Source: a bacterium (lineage in GTDB: Bacteria; Electryoneota; Electryoneia; Electryoneales; Electryoneaceae). From it: 60,302 bases of DNA. The notes below the pieces were generated by a model. That model did not search any database and had not been told where the DNA came from. It saw only the letters and a list, made by a program, of their open reading frames with translations. The stretch is taken from contig JAIOHU010000034.1 of assembly GCA_019912845.1 (NCBI GenBank), positions 1-60,302 of the forward strand, read 5' to 3'. Shown here one piece after another: positions 17,802 to 26,302 of this stretch (positions are counted from its first letter, which is position 1; each line of letters starts with the position of its first letter). Position numbers and translations under genes: made by a program.

Positions 17802-20105
17802 CTATCCGTTCGATGCTGATTCGGTTGTCTCTCCACCGGATTGCTTGTGTTTTTCCAGCTCTTCCGCCCATTTACTGTGCTTGAGACGTTCGATCATATC
17901 CTCAGAGACCTTCATTCCTTTTGGCTTCGGTGGTAGCAATGGGCAGTCGTAATTGTTGGAACCGATGCAACTACCCGCATGAATAGTTCCGATAGCCTGA
18001 GCGACACTCAGGTAAAAGTGATCCTCGCCAACCTTCTCGTATAAATGGGTACGTTTCATTGTATCCACCACATGGTCGTTCAACCCGGAAAAAGAGACAT
18101 CCAGCCCAAGTTCACGTACCTGAGATACAATCTTCGAGAGTAGCACCTCACCCGAGGCATCCAGCTCATTCATGCCATTGCCGACAATGAGTAGATGTTT
18201 GAGTGTTTTTTTAGCAGATATGGTGTTTAAGACCTCATCTTCGAGATAATTCACATTGGCAAAAAAGAGGGAATTGTTGAAACGGATCACTGCGACATGT
18301 TTACAGGTTTCCAAGTCCCATCGTTTTGAACTGCGGAAGTGACCGTCGGAGGTGCGGGAAAGTGTCGCGATCTCAGGTTTCATATTACGTAAGAGATAGA
18401 GTCCCAACGATAGCAGGACGCCAATTATTATTCCCTTGTCAAGGTGAGGTGCAAACCAGAGCGTTGTAAAAAATGTGATGATGGAAATTGCACCATCGTA
18501 CTTTTGTGCTTTCCAGGCGTGAACAAAACCGCTGACATTCACAAGCCCGATCACTGCCATCATTATAATAGCAGCCAATACCGCCTGAGGGAGGAAGTAG
18601 AGTAACGGTGTGAAAAAGAGTAGCGTAATTACGACAATCAAACTGCTGAACGCATTCGATAATCCTGTCACCGCACCAGCCTGGATATTTACCGCAGAAC
18701 GTGAAAAAGATCCCGAAACAGGATAACTCTGACCAAACGACCCGATCATGTTCGCCAGTCCCTGACCGATCAGCTCCTGGTTAGGATCGAGACGTTGCCC
18801 GGTACGTGCCGCCATCGCCTTGGCAATGGAAATCGCCTCCATAAATCCGAGTAACGAGATGACAATTGCCATCGGAAGGAGTTGGAGTATAATCGAAAAC
18901 TCCATTTTTGGCACTGAGATTGTAGGCAACCCACTTGGGATGTTTCCAACAACAGAACCTCCGCCAGCAAGCATTATTTGATTCGGGTCCAACTTGGAAT
19001 TGCTGACCTTGATACGCCAGTTTTCACGCTTTTTATCTGGTTCAAGATCACGATTTGCCAGAAAGAGTGAAGGTTCCTCCTCATCAGACCTGGAAAAACG
19101 ATAGTCACGCAATTCGGCTTTGATATGATGAGATCGTTCTTTGTAGTTGTGTACAATAACATCCAGTTTGGCGAACTGCGCCCGCATTTCAATGACATCG
19201 ATGGAGTGACGACCCGATTCGTGTTCCATCTCACGTAGTTTGTTGCCTACCTGAACCTTCTCCTCCATTTTTAAACGGGTTTCGTCAATAACCTGGTTGT
19301 AGACATTTACAAGATGTTGGACTTCGGTGGAGTGGAGCTGGTAAAGAGTGATGGTCTCATTTTTCTGGAAACCAGTGACCTTTGAAATAATGGTTGTCAG
19401 CACGACTGCAACTAGCACATTTGGAATTCGAGGGTTGATTTTTTTCAAGATGATCATAGTCGCGAATGCTAAAAGTGCAATACTAAAAGTTGGCCAATGG
19501 ATGTGATGAACCGCAGCGACAATAACATTATAAACGGTCTCGTAATGATGCTCCGCCTTATCAACCTCAACACCGAACAGCTTCGAGAGCTGACTGGTGG
19601 CAATGATAATTGCAGCGGCGTTGGTGAATCCATTCACAACAGGATGCGAAAGAAAATTGACCACCATGCCGAGACGGAAGACCCCCAGGAAAAACTGAAA
19701 TAAGCCGACTACAAAGGCTAGAATAATCGCATAAGCGACAAAACTTTCACTTCCAGCAGATGCCAAAGGAGCAAGTGAGGTTGCGGTCATGAGCGATACA
19801 ACAGCGACTGGACCAGTTGCCAACTGGTTGCTTGATCCGAATAGAGCAGCAATAACTGGAGGTAAAAAGGCAGCGTAAAGACCATAGTAAGCGGGAAGAT
19901 CAGCAAGCTGGGCGTACGCCATGGATTGTGGAATTAATACGAGTGCAACTGTCAACCCACCGATAAAATCAGCTTTGAGACGGTTGAGTGTGTACCCATC
20001 AAACCAGTGAAGGAATGGCAAAAACCGTAAAACCAAAGGTGTTACAGAACGGATTGTAGAGTTTTTCTTTGATCCCGTTTCGCCGTTCTTTCCTGAAAAA
20101 TTCAT
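17802..20105 (-). CDS. SulP-family anion transporter with large hydrophilic insertion and STAS domain
   Basis: The 767-residue protein has the SulP core ('LTVALVLIPQSMAYAQLADL', 'YGLYAAFLPPVIAALFG', 'GQSYPVSGSFSRSAVN') and a C-terminal STAS domain at about 602-705 ('VAVIRFNNSLFFANVNYLED'). SulP proteins move sulfate, bicarbonate, dicarboxylates or other anions across the inner membrane. Residues about 255-375 are a charged, helical insertion between membrane segments, where the family normally has a short loop before 'GNIPSGLP'. A 60-residue tail with two Cys follows STAS. The gene begins the run leading to the CMK-like-receiver fusion. The substrate cannot be told from sequence. Confidence 0.9.
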   Translation of the reverse strand: MNFSGKNGETGSKKNSTIRSVTPLVLRFLPFLHWFDGYTLNRLKADFIGGLTVALVLIPQSMAYAQLADLPAYYGLYAAFLPPVIAALFGSSNQLATGPVAVVSLMTATSLAPLASAGSESFVAYAIILAFVVGLFQFFLGVFRLGMVVNFLSHPVVNGFTNAAAIIIATSQLSKLFGVEVDKAEHHYETVYNVIVAAVHHIHWPTFSIALLAFATMIILKKINPRIPNVLVAVVLTTIISKVTGFQKNETITLYQLHSTEVQHLVNVYNQVIDETRLKMEEKVQVGNKLREMEHESGRHSIDVIEMRAQFAKLDVIVHNYKERSHHIKAELRDYRFSRSDEEEPSLFLANRDLEPDKKRENWRIKVSNSKLDPNQIMLAGGGSVVGNIPSGLPTISVPKMEFSIILQLLPMAIVISLLGFMEAISIAKAMAARTGQRLDPNQELIGQGLANMIGSFGQSYPVSGSFSRSAVNIQAGAVTGLSNAFSSLIVVITLLFFTPLLYFLPQAVLAAIIMMAVIGLVNVSGFVHAWKAQKYDGAISIITFFTTLWFAPHLDKGIIIGVLLSLGLYLLRNMKPEIATLSRTSDGHFRSSKRWDLETCKHVAVIRFNNSLFFANVNYLEDEVLNTISAKKTLKHLLIVGNGMNELDASGEVLLSKIVSQVRELGLDVSFSGLNDHVVDTMKRTHLYEKVGEDHFYLSVAQAIGTIHAGSCIGSNNYDCPLLPPKPKGMKVSEDMIERLKHSKWAEELEKHKQSGGETTESASNG

Positions 20106-20299
20106 ATACGAATCCCCCCTCAGGAAATTTTGAATTGTTTAAAAGGTAGAGGGATATGAGGTAAAAAGCAACGGAAGAAAAAATTCTATGATAGAGGTAT
20201 AACGATAAAGCTTGAAAAAATAATTTCTACTTTGAGAGAAAACCTACTTACAAAGATATTGTTTTCACAAAGTTTAAGACCATCCAACTTGCTACACTT

Positions 20300-21022
20300 C
20301 TAATTTTTTTCGTCGATATTTCTCAACCCTTTTTCTACTGCCCTCCTGAGTTTACTGATATTCTCTCGGATATCACCCTTGAACACCGCAGTTCCCGCGA
20401 CCAGTTCGGTTGCGCCGAGACGAACCAGCTCACCAGCGATATGGGCATTTACACCACCATCTACCTGGATTTCAAAATGCGCTTTTTTAGCGTGCATGAT
20501 CCGATTGACAATGTGAATTTTCTCCATCGCTTCCAGTATCAGAGGTTGCCCGCCCCAGCCGGGATTAACTGTCATGATCAGCACACGATCTACCAGTGGT
20601 ATTGTATAACGCAGGGTTTCAGTAATGGCTGTCGCGGGATTTAAGGCGATTCCTGCCTCCAATCCAAGTTCACGGATCATGCCCAGGTATCGATGTAAAT
20701 GGTTCACCGCTTCAGCGTGGATGGTTATGCCACACACTCCAGCTTCCTTGAAATCATTGAAGAGTTTTTGCGGATTATCGACCATAAGATGAGCATCCAC
20801 TCTTGCCCTGGTATGCTCAATCACTGTTTTAGTGATCTCTGCGCCATAGGTAATCGGTGGGACAAAATGACCATCCATAATGTCGGCATGGAGACCATCC
20901 GCGCCACTGTCCATCGCCTCTTTTGCCTGTTCACCCAACTTGAGGAAATCTGCGGCAAGCAGGGAGGGGAGGATTTTTATTTTTCGATCGGTTGAGTTTT
21001 CAGTCGAAATATTTGTAGTCAT
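20300..21022 (-). CDS. rpe: Ribulose-phosphate 3-epimerase
   Basis: The enzyme interconverts ribulose-5-phosphate and xylulose-5-phosphate in the pentose phosphate and Calvin pathways. The (βα)8 barrel motifs are all present: 'ILPSLLAADF', 'HADIMDGHFVPPITYG', 'DAHLMVDNP', 'MTVNPGWGGQ', 'IQVDGGVN' and 'VAGTAVF'. At 240 residues it has a 15-residue N-terminal extension over typical Rpe. It closes the def-fmt-rsmB-PASTA run, with a 135-base gap holding a REP-like repeat before it. Confidence 0.95.
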   Translation of the reverse strand: MTTNISTENSTDRKIKILPSLLAADFLKLGEQAKEAMDSGADGLHADIMDGHFVPPITYGAEITKTVIEHTRARVDAHLMVDNPQKLFNDFKEAGVCGITIHAEAVNHLHRYLGMIRELGLEAGIALNPATAITETLRYTIPLVDRVLIMTVNPGWGGQPLILEAMEKIHIVNRIMHAKKAHFEIQVDGGVNAHIAGELVRLGATELVAGTAVFKGDIRENISKLRRAVEKGLRNIDEKN

Positions 21023-21090
21023 GAAAATACCGTTAAAATTTAGTTTCAGTGTCGCCCCGCCAGGGCATTGAAAAATTTAGACAGGATGAA

Positions 21091-21124
21091 GATTGCTTCG
21101 TCGCTACGTTCCCTCGCAATGACT
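21091..21124 (-). repeat. REP-like GTCATTGCGA…GAAGCAATC element (reverse)
   Basis: Read on the minus strand it begins GTCATTGCGAGGGAACG and ends GAAGCAATC. It lies between the PASTA gene and rpe, so it has apparently inserted inside an operon-like run. Confidence 0.75.
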
Positions 21125-21157
21125 TGCAATCTAAAATTTCAGGTTTTTATCTACGTA

Positions 21158-21913
21158 TCACTCTTCATCTGTTTCTACTTCCCGATTTACAACAAGATCA
21201 ACTTTTGCATTTTCTTTGCTGGGGGTTTCTGGTTCCGGGGTTTGCACAATGACTGTACCTTCGGGACGTCTGACAAATTTTTCGTAGCTAACCACACCAA
21301 CCTTGAATCCAGCTTTAAGAACAAGGTATTTCGCCTGATCTTCAGGAAGCCCGACGACCTTGGGGATAACGAAACGGTTCGGTTTTTTGCCCAGGCTGAA
21401 GAGTATATCGAGCTGGGAGGTTTTTAAGACCTCAATGCCCGATTCGGGGGTTTGAAAAACGACCTGACCCTCGTAGACGGTATCATTAAAAGCGTACTGC
21501 AACTCCCCGAGTTTCAGTCCCGATTGTTGTGCCGCAAACAGAGCATCTTCACGTGGCATACCAACAAGATCAGGTACCTTCACAAAGGGTGGGCCGGCGG
21601 AGACAACAAGGTGAATGCGTCGTCCCTTTTTAGTGATTGCACCAGCTTCCGGGAATTGCTCCATAATAATCCCTTCCAACTGATCCGCAGTAAATCGTTT
21701 GTCATCAACCACCAGTTTGAAATGATGCTTACGTAGCGCTTTATCGACATTGTCGATATGCTGACCACGGAGATCAGGGACTTCTGCACGTTGCCAGTGA
21801 CGTGTATATACCGGCATAACCACCATTTGCACAAACAGTATGATACCCAGCATAATGGCAAAAAACACAATACCACGCCATATCCAGGCGAAAATGTAGA
21901 GCAGGGTTTTCAT
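21158..21913 (-). CDS. Membrane-anchored PASTA-domain protein without a kinase domain
   Basis: The protein has a short cytoplasmic N-terminus, one TM helix at about 7-33 ('IVFFAIMLGIILFVQMVVMP') and three PASTA repeats ('AEVPDLRGQHIDNVDKAL', 'VKVPDLVGMPREDALFAA', 'FVIPKVVGLPEDQAKYLV'). PASTA domains bind peptidoglycan fragments or act in wall-synthesis complexes. The ATG at 21913 overlaps the rsmB stop (ATGA), so it is translationally coupled. In many Gram-positive genomes the matching position of a def-fmt-rsmB…rpe operon holds a PASTA Ser/Thr kinase; here only the sensor part is present. Confidence 0.9.
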   Translation of the reverse strand: MKTLLYIFAWIWRGIVFFAIMLGIILFVQMVVMPVYTRHWQRAEVPDLRGQHIDNVDKALRKHHFKLVVDDKRFTADQLEGIIMEQFPEAGAITKKGRRIHLVVSAGPPFVKVPDLVGMPREDALFAAQQSGLKLGELQYAFNDTVYEGQVVFQTPESGIEVLKTSQLDILFSLGKKPNRFVIPKVVGLPEDQAKYLVLKAGFKVGVVSYEKFVRRPEGTVIVQTPEPETPSKENAKVDLVVNREVETDEE

Positions 21914-23235
21914 GCGATCCGTTTCCAACGTTTCACAAATGCTCCATCAATGTGATGTTCAGAAGGGAACACGGCAACGGTCGATTCATCTTTTCGCCAG
22001 GCATCCGGGATCGTATCCGGGATCGGATCATGCTTGAATTGCGAGCCATTTCGCTTGTCGAATCCTGCGCAGATACGCTCGTTCTCCTCTTTTTCAAGGC
22101 TGCATGTGCTATAAACCAGAATGCCCCCTGGTTTTACATACTCGGAAGCATGGTTTATCAGACTACGTTGTATCTTTGCCAGTTGAGGAACATCCTTCGG
22201 GCTGCGACGAACCAGGAGGTCTGGGCGACGGTGTGCTACGCCTGTTCCGCTACAGGGCACGTCGATCAGCACACGGTCAAACAATCCACCATTCCACTCC
22301 ATGATATCGGCTGTTTCGACTGAGATGGCGGTATGACCAAGCCGTTTCAATCCATCACGTGTGAGACTATTCCGTTTCATCGATCTGTCAATTGCCAGCA
22401 ATGTACCTTCTCCACCCATCAACTCCCAGATTACTGCGCTTTTTCCACCAGGCGCAGAACAGAGATCAAGAATATTTTCTCCCGGTTGAGGATCGAGCAC
22501 CCGTGGAGCGATACCTGCGGCAGGGTCTTGTACGGTTGTAATCCCATTGTTGAAAGAGGGCAGCGAATCAGGTTGGATACCTGAGGAATAGACATACCCA
22601 GCCCAGTTTTCCAGGGTTTGAATCTTGACGCCCTCGGCTTTAAGTATCTCTAGCCAGGCTGAATCAGACTCAGTTTTCAGTAGATTTCTGCGCAACCCAA
22701 TTCTAGGCATATTCGCAAAAAACTGAATAAGCGCATCAGTTTTTTCTTCACCCCAATCATCCAGCCATTTGGCACGCCATCTGTAAAGTGGGCTTCCCTT
22801 CGCATAAAACGCGTCGATTGGTCTTTTTGCCGGTTCATTCATTTTGGATATTTTCCGTAATACTGCGTTCACTAATCCTGCCTGGCTTTGGCTGAACGCT
22901 TTTTTGGTCATCTCAACCGCATCATTAATTACCGCATGCGCTGGCACACGATCCAGGTATACTAATTGATAGGCACCCACTCGTAAAATACTCAGCAAAC
23001 GGTCTTGCATTTTTTCGAGTTTGGCATGAACATGGCGAGCGAGCTGCGCATCTATAGCATCACTGTTTCGCACAACGCCATAAACAATTTCGGTAACCAG
23101 GTTACGGTCTCGCTCCTCGAGATCTGATCCTGTCAATAACCGATCACGAATATGATCAATAGGTTGAGTATTCTGTTTCCAAAGGGTGAGAATTTCTACA
23201 GCGAGGGTACGTGCACTCCAGGCAATTTTACTCAT
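21910..23235 (-). CDS. rsmB: 16S rRNA (cytosine-967-C5)-methyltransferase RsmB
   Basis: The 441-residue protein has an N-terminal NusB-like helical domain (about 1-145) and a Rossmann methyltransferase domain with the SAM motif 'LDLCSAPGGKS', the catalytic-site motif 'DVPCSGTGVAHRRPDLLVRR' and the second Cys motif 'YSTCSLEKEENE'. It methylates C5 of C967 in 16S rRNA using SAM. It starts 9 bases after fmt, as in the conserved def-fmt-rsmB order. Confidence 0.95.
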   Translation of the reverse strand: MSKIAWSARTLAVEILTLWKQNTQPIDHIRDRLLTGSDLEERDRNLVTEIVYGVVRNSDAIDAQLARHVHAKLEKMQDRLLSILRVGAYQLVYLDRVPAHAVINDAVEMTKKAFSQSQAGLVNAVLRKISKMNEPAKRPIDAFYAKGSPLYRWRAKWLDDWGEEKTDALIQFFANMPRIGLRRNLLKTESDSAWLEILKAEGVKIQTLENWAGYVYSSGIQPDSLPSFNNGITTVQDPAAGIAPRVLDPQPGENILDLCSAPGGKSAVIWELMGGEGTLLAIDRSMKRNSLTRDGLKRLGHTAISVETADIMEWNGGLFDRVLIDVPCSGTGVAHRRPDLLVRRSPKDVPQLAKIQRSLINHASEYVKPGGILVYSTCSLEKEENERICAGFDKRNGSQFKHDPIPDTIPDAWRKDESTVAVFPSEHHIDGAFVKRWKRIA

Positions 23236-23244
23236 AATTTGATC

Positions 23245-24165
23245 TCAAGTCCCCAAAAATTCACCGACAGGAAGTTTTGCTCCCAGCAGATATGATTTAA
23301 TATCCATTCTTTTTTTGCCTTGACGTTGTATTTGCCCAAAGGACACTGCTCCATTTCCAGTTCCCACAACGAGCTTCTCTTCCACTTCAAGAATCTCACC
23401 GGGTTTTCCAGACCCACGACCGAGACGTGAATCAAATAATTTGATAATATCACCGTTTTGGGTTGTAAATGCACCAGGGGAAGGTGTAACCCCACGTACG
23501 CGATTGTGAATTATAAAAGCGGGTTGTGTCCAATCGATACGTCCATCTTCCTTTGTCAACTTAGGAGCTTTAGTTACACGACTCTCATCCTGTGGTAAAA
23601 CATCAAGACTGCCGGATTCCAGCTTTTCGACGGTTTGACGTATCATCTGCGCACCGGTTATAGAGAGACGCTCCATCAAATCACCGGCTGTATCAAAAGG
23701 ATTGATTCGTTCAATAAACTGCAATAAAATCCCACCCGCATCAACTTTTGAGCTGATGCGAATAACACTCACTCCAGTTTCACCCTCTCCATTTATCAAT
23801 GCCCATTGTATTGGGGCAGGACCTCTAAACGCCGGCAGTAAGCTGGGGTGGAGATTGAGAGTTCCATGTTTTGGTAGATCGAAAACTTCTGGAGGTAAAA
23901 TACGATAGGCTACCACCACCGCAATATCAGGTTTCCAGGCGGCAAATTGCTCGAGAAATTGCGGATTTTTAAGTTTTTCAGGCGTGAGAATCGGCAGTCT
24001 GGCTTGTTCAGCGAAAACTTTTACCGGTGTCGATTGAAGCTTCCTGCCTCGTCCAGTTGGTTTATCCGCACCAGTTACCACCCCCACAACTTCATGGCGG
24101 CTGTCAAGCAACGTTTTCAGCGTAGGAATACCAAATTCGGCGGTACCCAGGAAGGCGATCCTCAT
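23245..24165 (-). CDS. fmt: Methionyl-tRNA formyltransferase
   Basis: The enzyme transfers a formyl group from 10-formyl-THF to initiator Met-tRNA. The 306-residue protein shows 'MRIAFLGTAEFGIPTLKTL', 'LNLHPSLLPAFRGPAPIQWA' with the SLLP folate-binding motif, 'SKVDAGGILLQ' and a C-terminal tRNA-binding domain starting at 'IHNRVRGVTPSPGAF'. It begins 5 bases after def. Confidence 0.95.
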   Translation of the reverse strand: MRIAFLGTAEFGIPTLKTLLDSRHEVVGVVTGADKPTGRGRKLQSTPVKVFAEQARLPILTPEKLKNPQFLEQFAAWKPDIAVVVAYRILPPEVFDLPKHGTLNLHPSLLPAFRGPAPIQWALINGEGETGVSVIRISSKVDAGGILLQFIERINPFDTAGDLMERLSITGAQMIRQTVEKLESGSLDVLPQDESRVTKAPKLTKEDGRIDWTQPAFIIHNRVRGVTPSPGAFTTQNGDIIKLFDSRLGRGSGKPGEILEVEEKLVVGTGNGAVSFGQIQRQGKKRMDIKSYLLGAKLPVGEFLGT

Positions 24166-24170
24166 TGTGG

Positions 24171-24710
24171 TTACGCCTCCTCAGCACGGACTTTGCTGTC
24201 TTCGTGCAGTCTTTTCAGCTTTCCACGTAAAAGAGTACGTTTCAAAGGTGAAAGATGGTCAACGAACAGTACACCGTCGAGATGATCAATCTCATGTTGT
24301 ATTACACGGGCGAAAATCCCGTCGGCTTCAATCTCATACTCCTCACCCTTCAAATCCTGGAATTTGAGCTTTATCCATTCTGGACGTTCAACTTCTTCCG
24401 TAATATCCGGAATCGAAAGACATCCCTCGTCCATCACGACGGTCTCTTCGCTTTCTTCCAGAATTTCAGGATTTGCCATGGTAAAAATTTTCCGATCATC
24501 GGGATCATCGGCATTTACTGGCAAACCGATTACAATGAAACTTTTTGAAACCCCGACTTGTGGAGCTGCCAGCCCAATGCCATCATGCTCAATCATCGCA
24601 TGCACCATGTCGGCTGCAAATTCTTCGAGGGATTCATCGAAGGTGTCAATCGGTTCAACAGGTTTTCGTAAAACCGGGTCACCATAAATTTTAACCGCAT
24701 ATTTTTTCAT
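24171..24710 (-). CDS. def: Peptide deformylase
   Basis: The metallo-enzyme removes the N-formyl group from nascent proteins. All three family motifs are present in the 179-residue protein: 'GIGLAAPQVG', 'EGCLSIP' (metal-binding Cys) and 'QHEIDHLDG' (two metal-binding His and the catalytic Glu). It is the first gene of the def-fmt-rsmB-PASTA-rpe run. Confidence 0.96.
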   Translation of the reverse strand: MKKYAVKIYGDPVLRKPVEPIDTFDESLEEFAADMVHAMIEHDGIGLAAPQVGVSKSFIVIGLPVNADDPDDRKIFTMANPEILEESEETVVMDEGCLSIPDITEEVERPEWIKLKFQDLKGEEYEIEADGIFARVIQHEIDHLDGVLFVDHLSPLKRTLLRGKLKRLHEDSKVRAEEA

Positions 24711-24835
24711 ATTATCTCCTTACCTCAACAGCAAAATACTGTAAGATGTCTGTTGAGAATACTTCTACATCCTTTACTGGTTCCAAATCCCCCAAAACGT
24801 GGTCTTTTTTCAACACCCTGTTGGAATTAATAGGC

Positions 24836-25183
24836 TCAAGTCTTCGCAGGAGGTACAGGATTCTCTTTACCACCAATGCGAGCTATCGCTGAACGGTCAA
24901 CGATGATTTTGTTGGTATCATTGATCTTCACGATCAGCGTATTATCCTGCTCACGAATACCGGCAATTGTACCGTGAACGCCGCCAATGGTGACAACCTC
25001 ATCGCCCTGTTTCAGTTCACCCAGCATCCTCTGATGCTCTTTTTGGCGTTTTGACTGTGGACGAATCATAAAAAAATAGATCACCAGGAAAATCAAGATG
25101 AAGGGCAGGAATCCCAGGATACCACTACCAGCACCTCCCTGAGGTGCCTGTAAAACGATGATACTCCCAAAAATGGAAAACAT
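24836..25183 (-). CDS. yajC: Preprotein translocase subunit YajC
   Basis: The 115-residue protein has a Gly-rich N-terminus, one TM helix ('ILGFLPFILIFLVIYFFMI') and the hallmark 'RPQSKRQKEHQRMLGELKQG' followed by 'GDEVVTIGGVHGTI'. YajC associates with SecDF at the Sec translocon; secDF is not in the window. It lies 125 bases upstream of def on the same strand. Confidence 0.93.
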   Translation of the reverse strand: MFSIFGSIIVLQAPQGGAGSGILGFLPFILIFLVIYFFMIRPQSKRQKEHQRMLGELKQGDEVVTIGGVHGTIAGIREQDNTLIVKINDTNKIIVDRSAIARIGGKENPVPPAKT

Positions 25184-25316
25184 GTGTACTTCCTACATTA
25201 GTTTTTTCTGTGAGTTTAAATAACTGAATTATTTATCCATAACCCCTAAAGATAGATTTTAAGCCTGCCGAAACCAAATACTTCCTCGCGAAAAGGAGTA
25301 TCCGAAATTAAACCCA

Positions 25317-25348
25317 CAAAAAAAACCAACCTAAGAACTTGGTTGGTT
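25317..25348 (-). terminator. Rho-independent terminator for the 25478-25942 gene
   Basis: On the minus strand an AACCAACC / GGTTGGTT stem with a 9-base loop (25324-25348) is followed by a run of eight T (25318-25325 region). It lies about 130 bases after the stop of the small membrane-protein gene. Confidence 0.8.
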
Positions 25349-25477
25349 ACTGGCACATATTTTATTGGCTGAAAAGTGAAAGGGGTAAATGATAAATTTG
25401 ACCGGTAAAATTTTACCAGATTTATATCTTTTATGAGTTTCATTCAATTAGATCAGGGATTTACTAACTCAACTTGG

Positions 25478-25942
25478 CTATTCCTCTTTTTTCGTTTCGT
25501 CCATTTTGCTGCTGGAAGGATCACGTCTTGAGGAAGATTCTCTTCCTATGGGAACGATCTCTTTAACATCATCATCATCATTTTCCGCGTTTTTGCGTAC
25601 ACCTACAAATCGTGAAAGAAACAGCCCAATTCCAATGAATAAAAGGATCAACCCAAAACCGATCGCTTCGACATCAGCATCCGCGAAGACGTAGATAAGG
25701 ATCAATCCCAGCCCAGCACCCATCATTATAAAGGGCCAGGCAAAAGGATATTGTGACTTTCGTTGAGGTGATTTCATTGGGAGGGGATAGCCCTGCTCCA
25801 TGGCGTAGATGCGTTCCTTATGCTCTAGCTCACGAGTACGATGTGCTTTGTTCATTGCAAATAGAACAATGATTAAGCCAGTGATCATGGCTACGATGGG
25901 AATCATCACACCGATAATTGCCACTGGTTGTACGTCGAACAT
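25478..25942 (-). CDS. Small inner-membrane protein of unknown function
   Basis: The ATG at 25942 is preceded by GGAGGA at 7 bases and is preferred over a TTG at 25957, giving 154 residues. TM helices are at about 7-30 ('IIGVMIPIVAMITGLIIVLF'), 67-84 and 88-107. The loop after TM1 ('RELEHKERIYAMEQGYPLP') is the pattern common in DUF6249-like membrane proteins. The C-terminal 40 residues are Asp/Ser/Lys-rich and probably disordered. It is divergent from the ECF sigma factor gene, and a strong terminator follows it. Function unknown. Confidence 0.75.
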   Translation of the reverse strand: MFDVQPVAIIGVMIPIVAMITGLIIVLFAMNKAHRTRELEHKERIYAMEQGYPLPMKSPQRKSQYPFAWPFIMMGAGLGLILIYVFADADVEAIGFGLILLFIGIGLFLSRFVGVRKNAENDDDDVKEIVPIGRESSSRRDPSSSKMDETKKEE

Positions 25943-26124
25943 AAAAGATTCCTCCAATTAGTAGTCAGTTCCATTTATCACATCAGACGTTCTGTTTTTC
26001 TTTCAGGTTACATGACTGCTGGGAGCTGCCTCTCTTGACAGTCTGCCTGTTACTGAATCATTTCAGATATATTTGGGAAATTGAGTAAAGGTTGATTCAG
26101 GACATAGATAATATTAAGAGCTTC

Positions 26125-26159
26125 CTGGATACCAGTTGACAACACGCTCTCATGACGCA
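26125..26159 (+). repeat. Diverged copy of the GGATGCCAGC repeat
   Basis: It has the same framing words (CTTCCTGGAT, CCAGTTGAC, CATGACGCAT), but the internal stem has decayed. It lies between the membrane-protein gene and the ECF sigma promoter region. Confidence 0.55.
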
Positions 26160-26208
26160 TGTGAAACTGTAATTTTGGACAGTCTGTTGAGAGTGAAGGA
26201 GTTCTTTT

Positions 26209-26235
26209 GTAACCTCAAGGTTTGATTGACGGTCA
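26209..26235 (+). promoter_or_regulatory. Possible ECF-type promoter upstream of the sigma factor gene
   Basis: TGTAACCT at 26209-26216 and CGGTCA at 26230-26235 have the AAC…CGTC-like layout and about 16-base spacing common to ECF-sigma promoters. The position would suit autoregulation. No experiment supports it. Confidence 0.35.
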
Positions 26236-26302
26236 TGTAAGGGAGAGCATGACTCAAAAGGGAAGCTGCTGACAGGGAGAGTGGATTCTGAACGAAACGG
26301 TT

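Noticed and set aside
17446-17952. 168-residue plus-strand frame across the CMK-like/SulP junction
   Set aside because: Lies opposite two well-supported genes. No start signal and no family resemblance.
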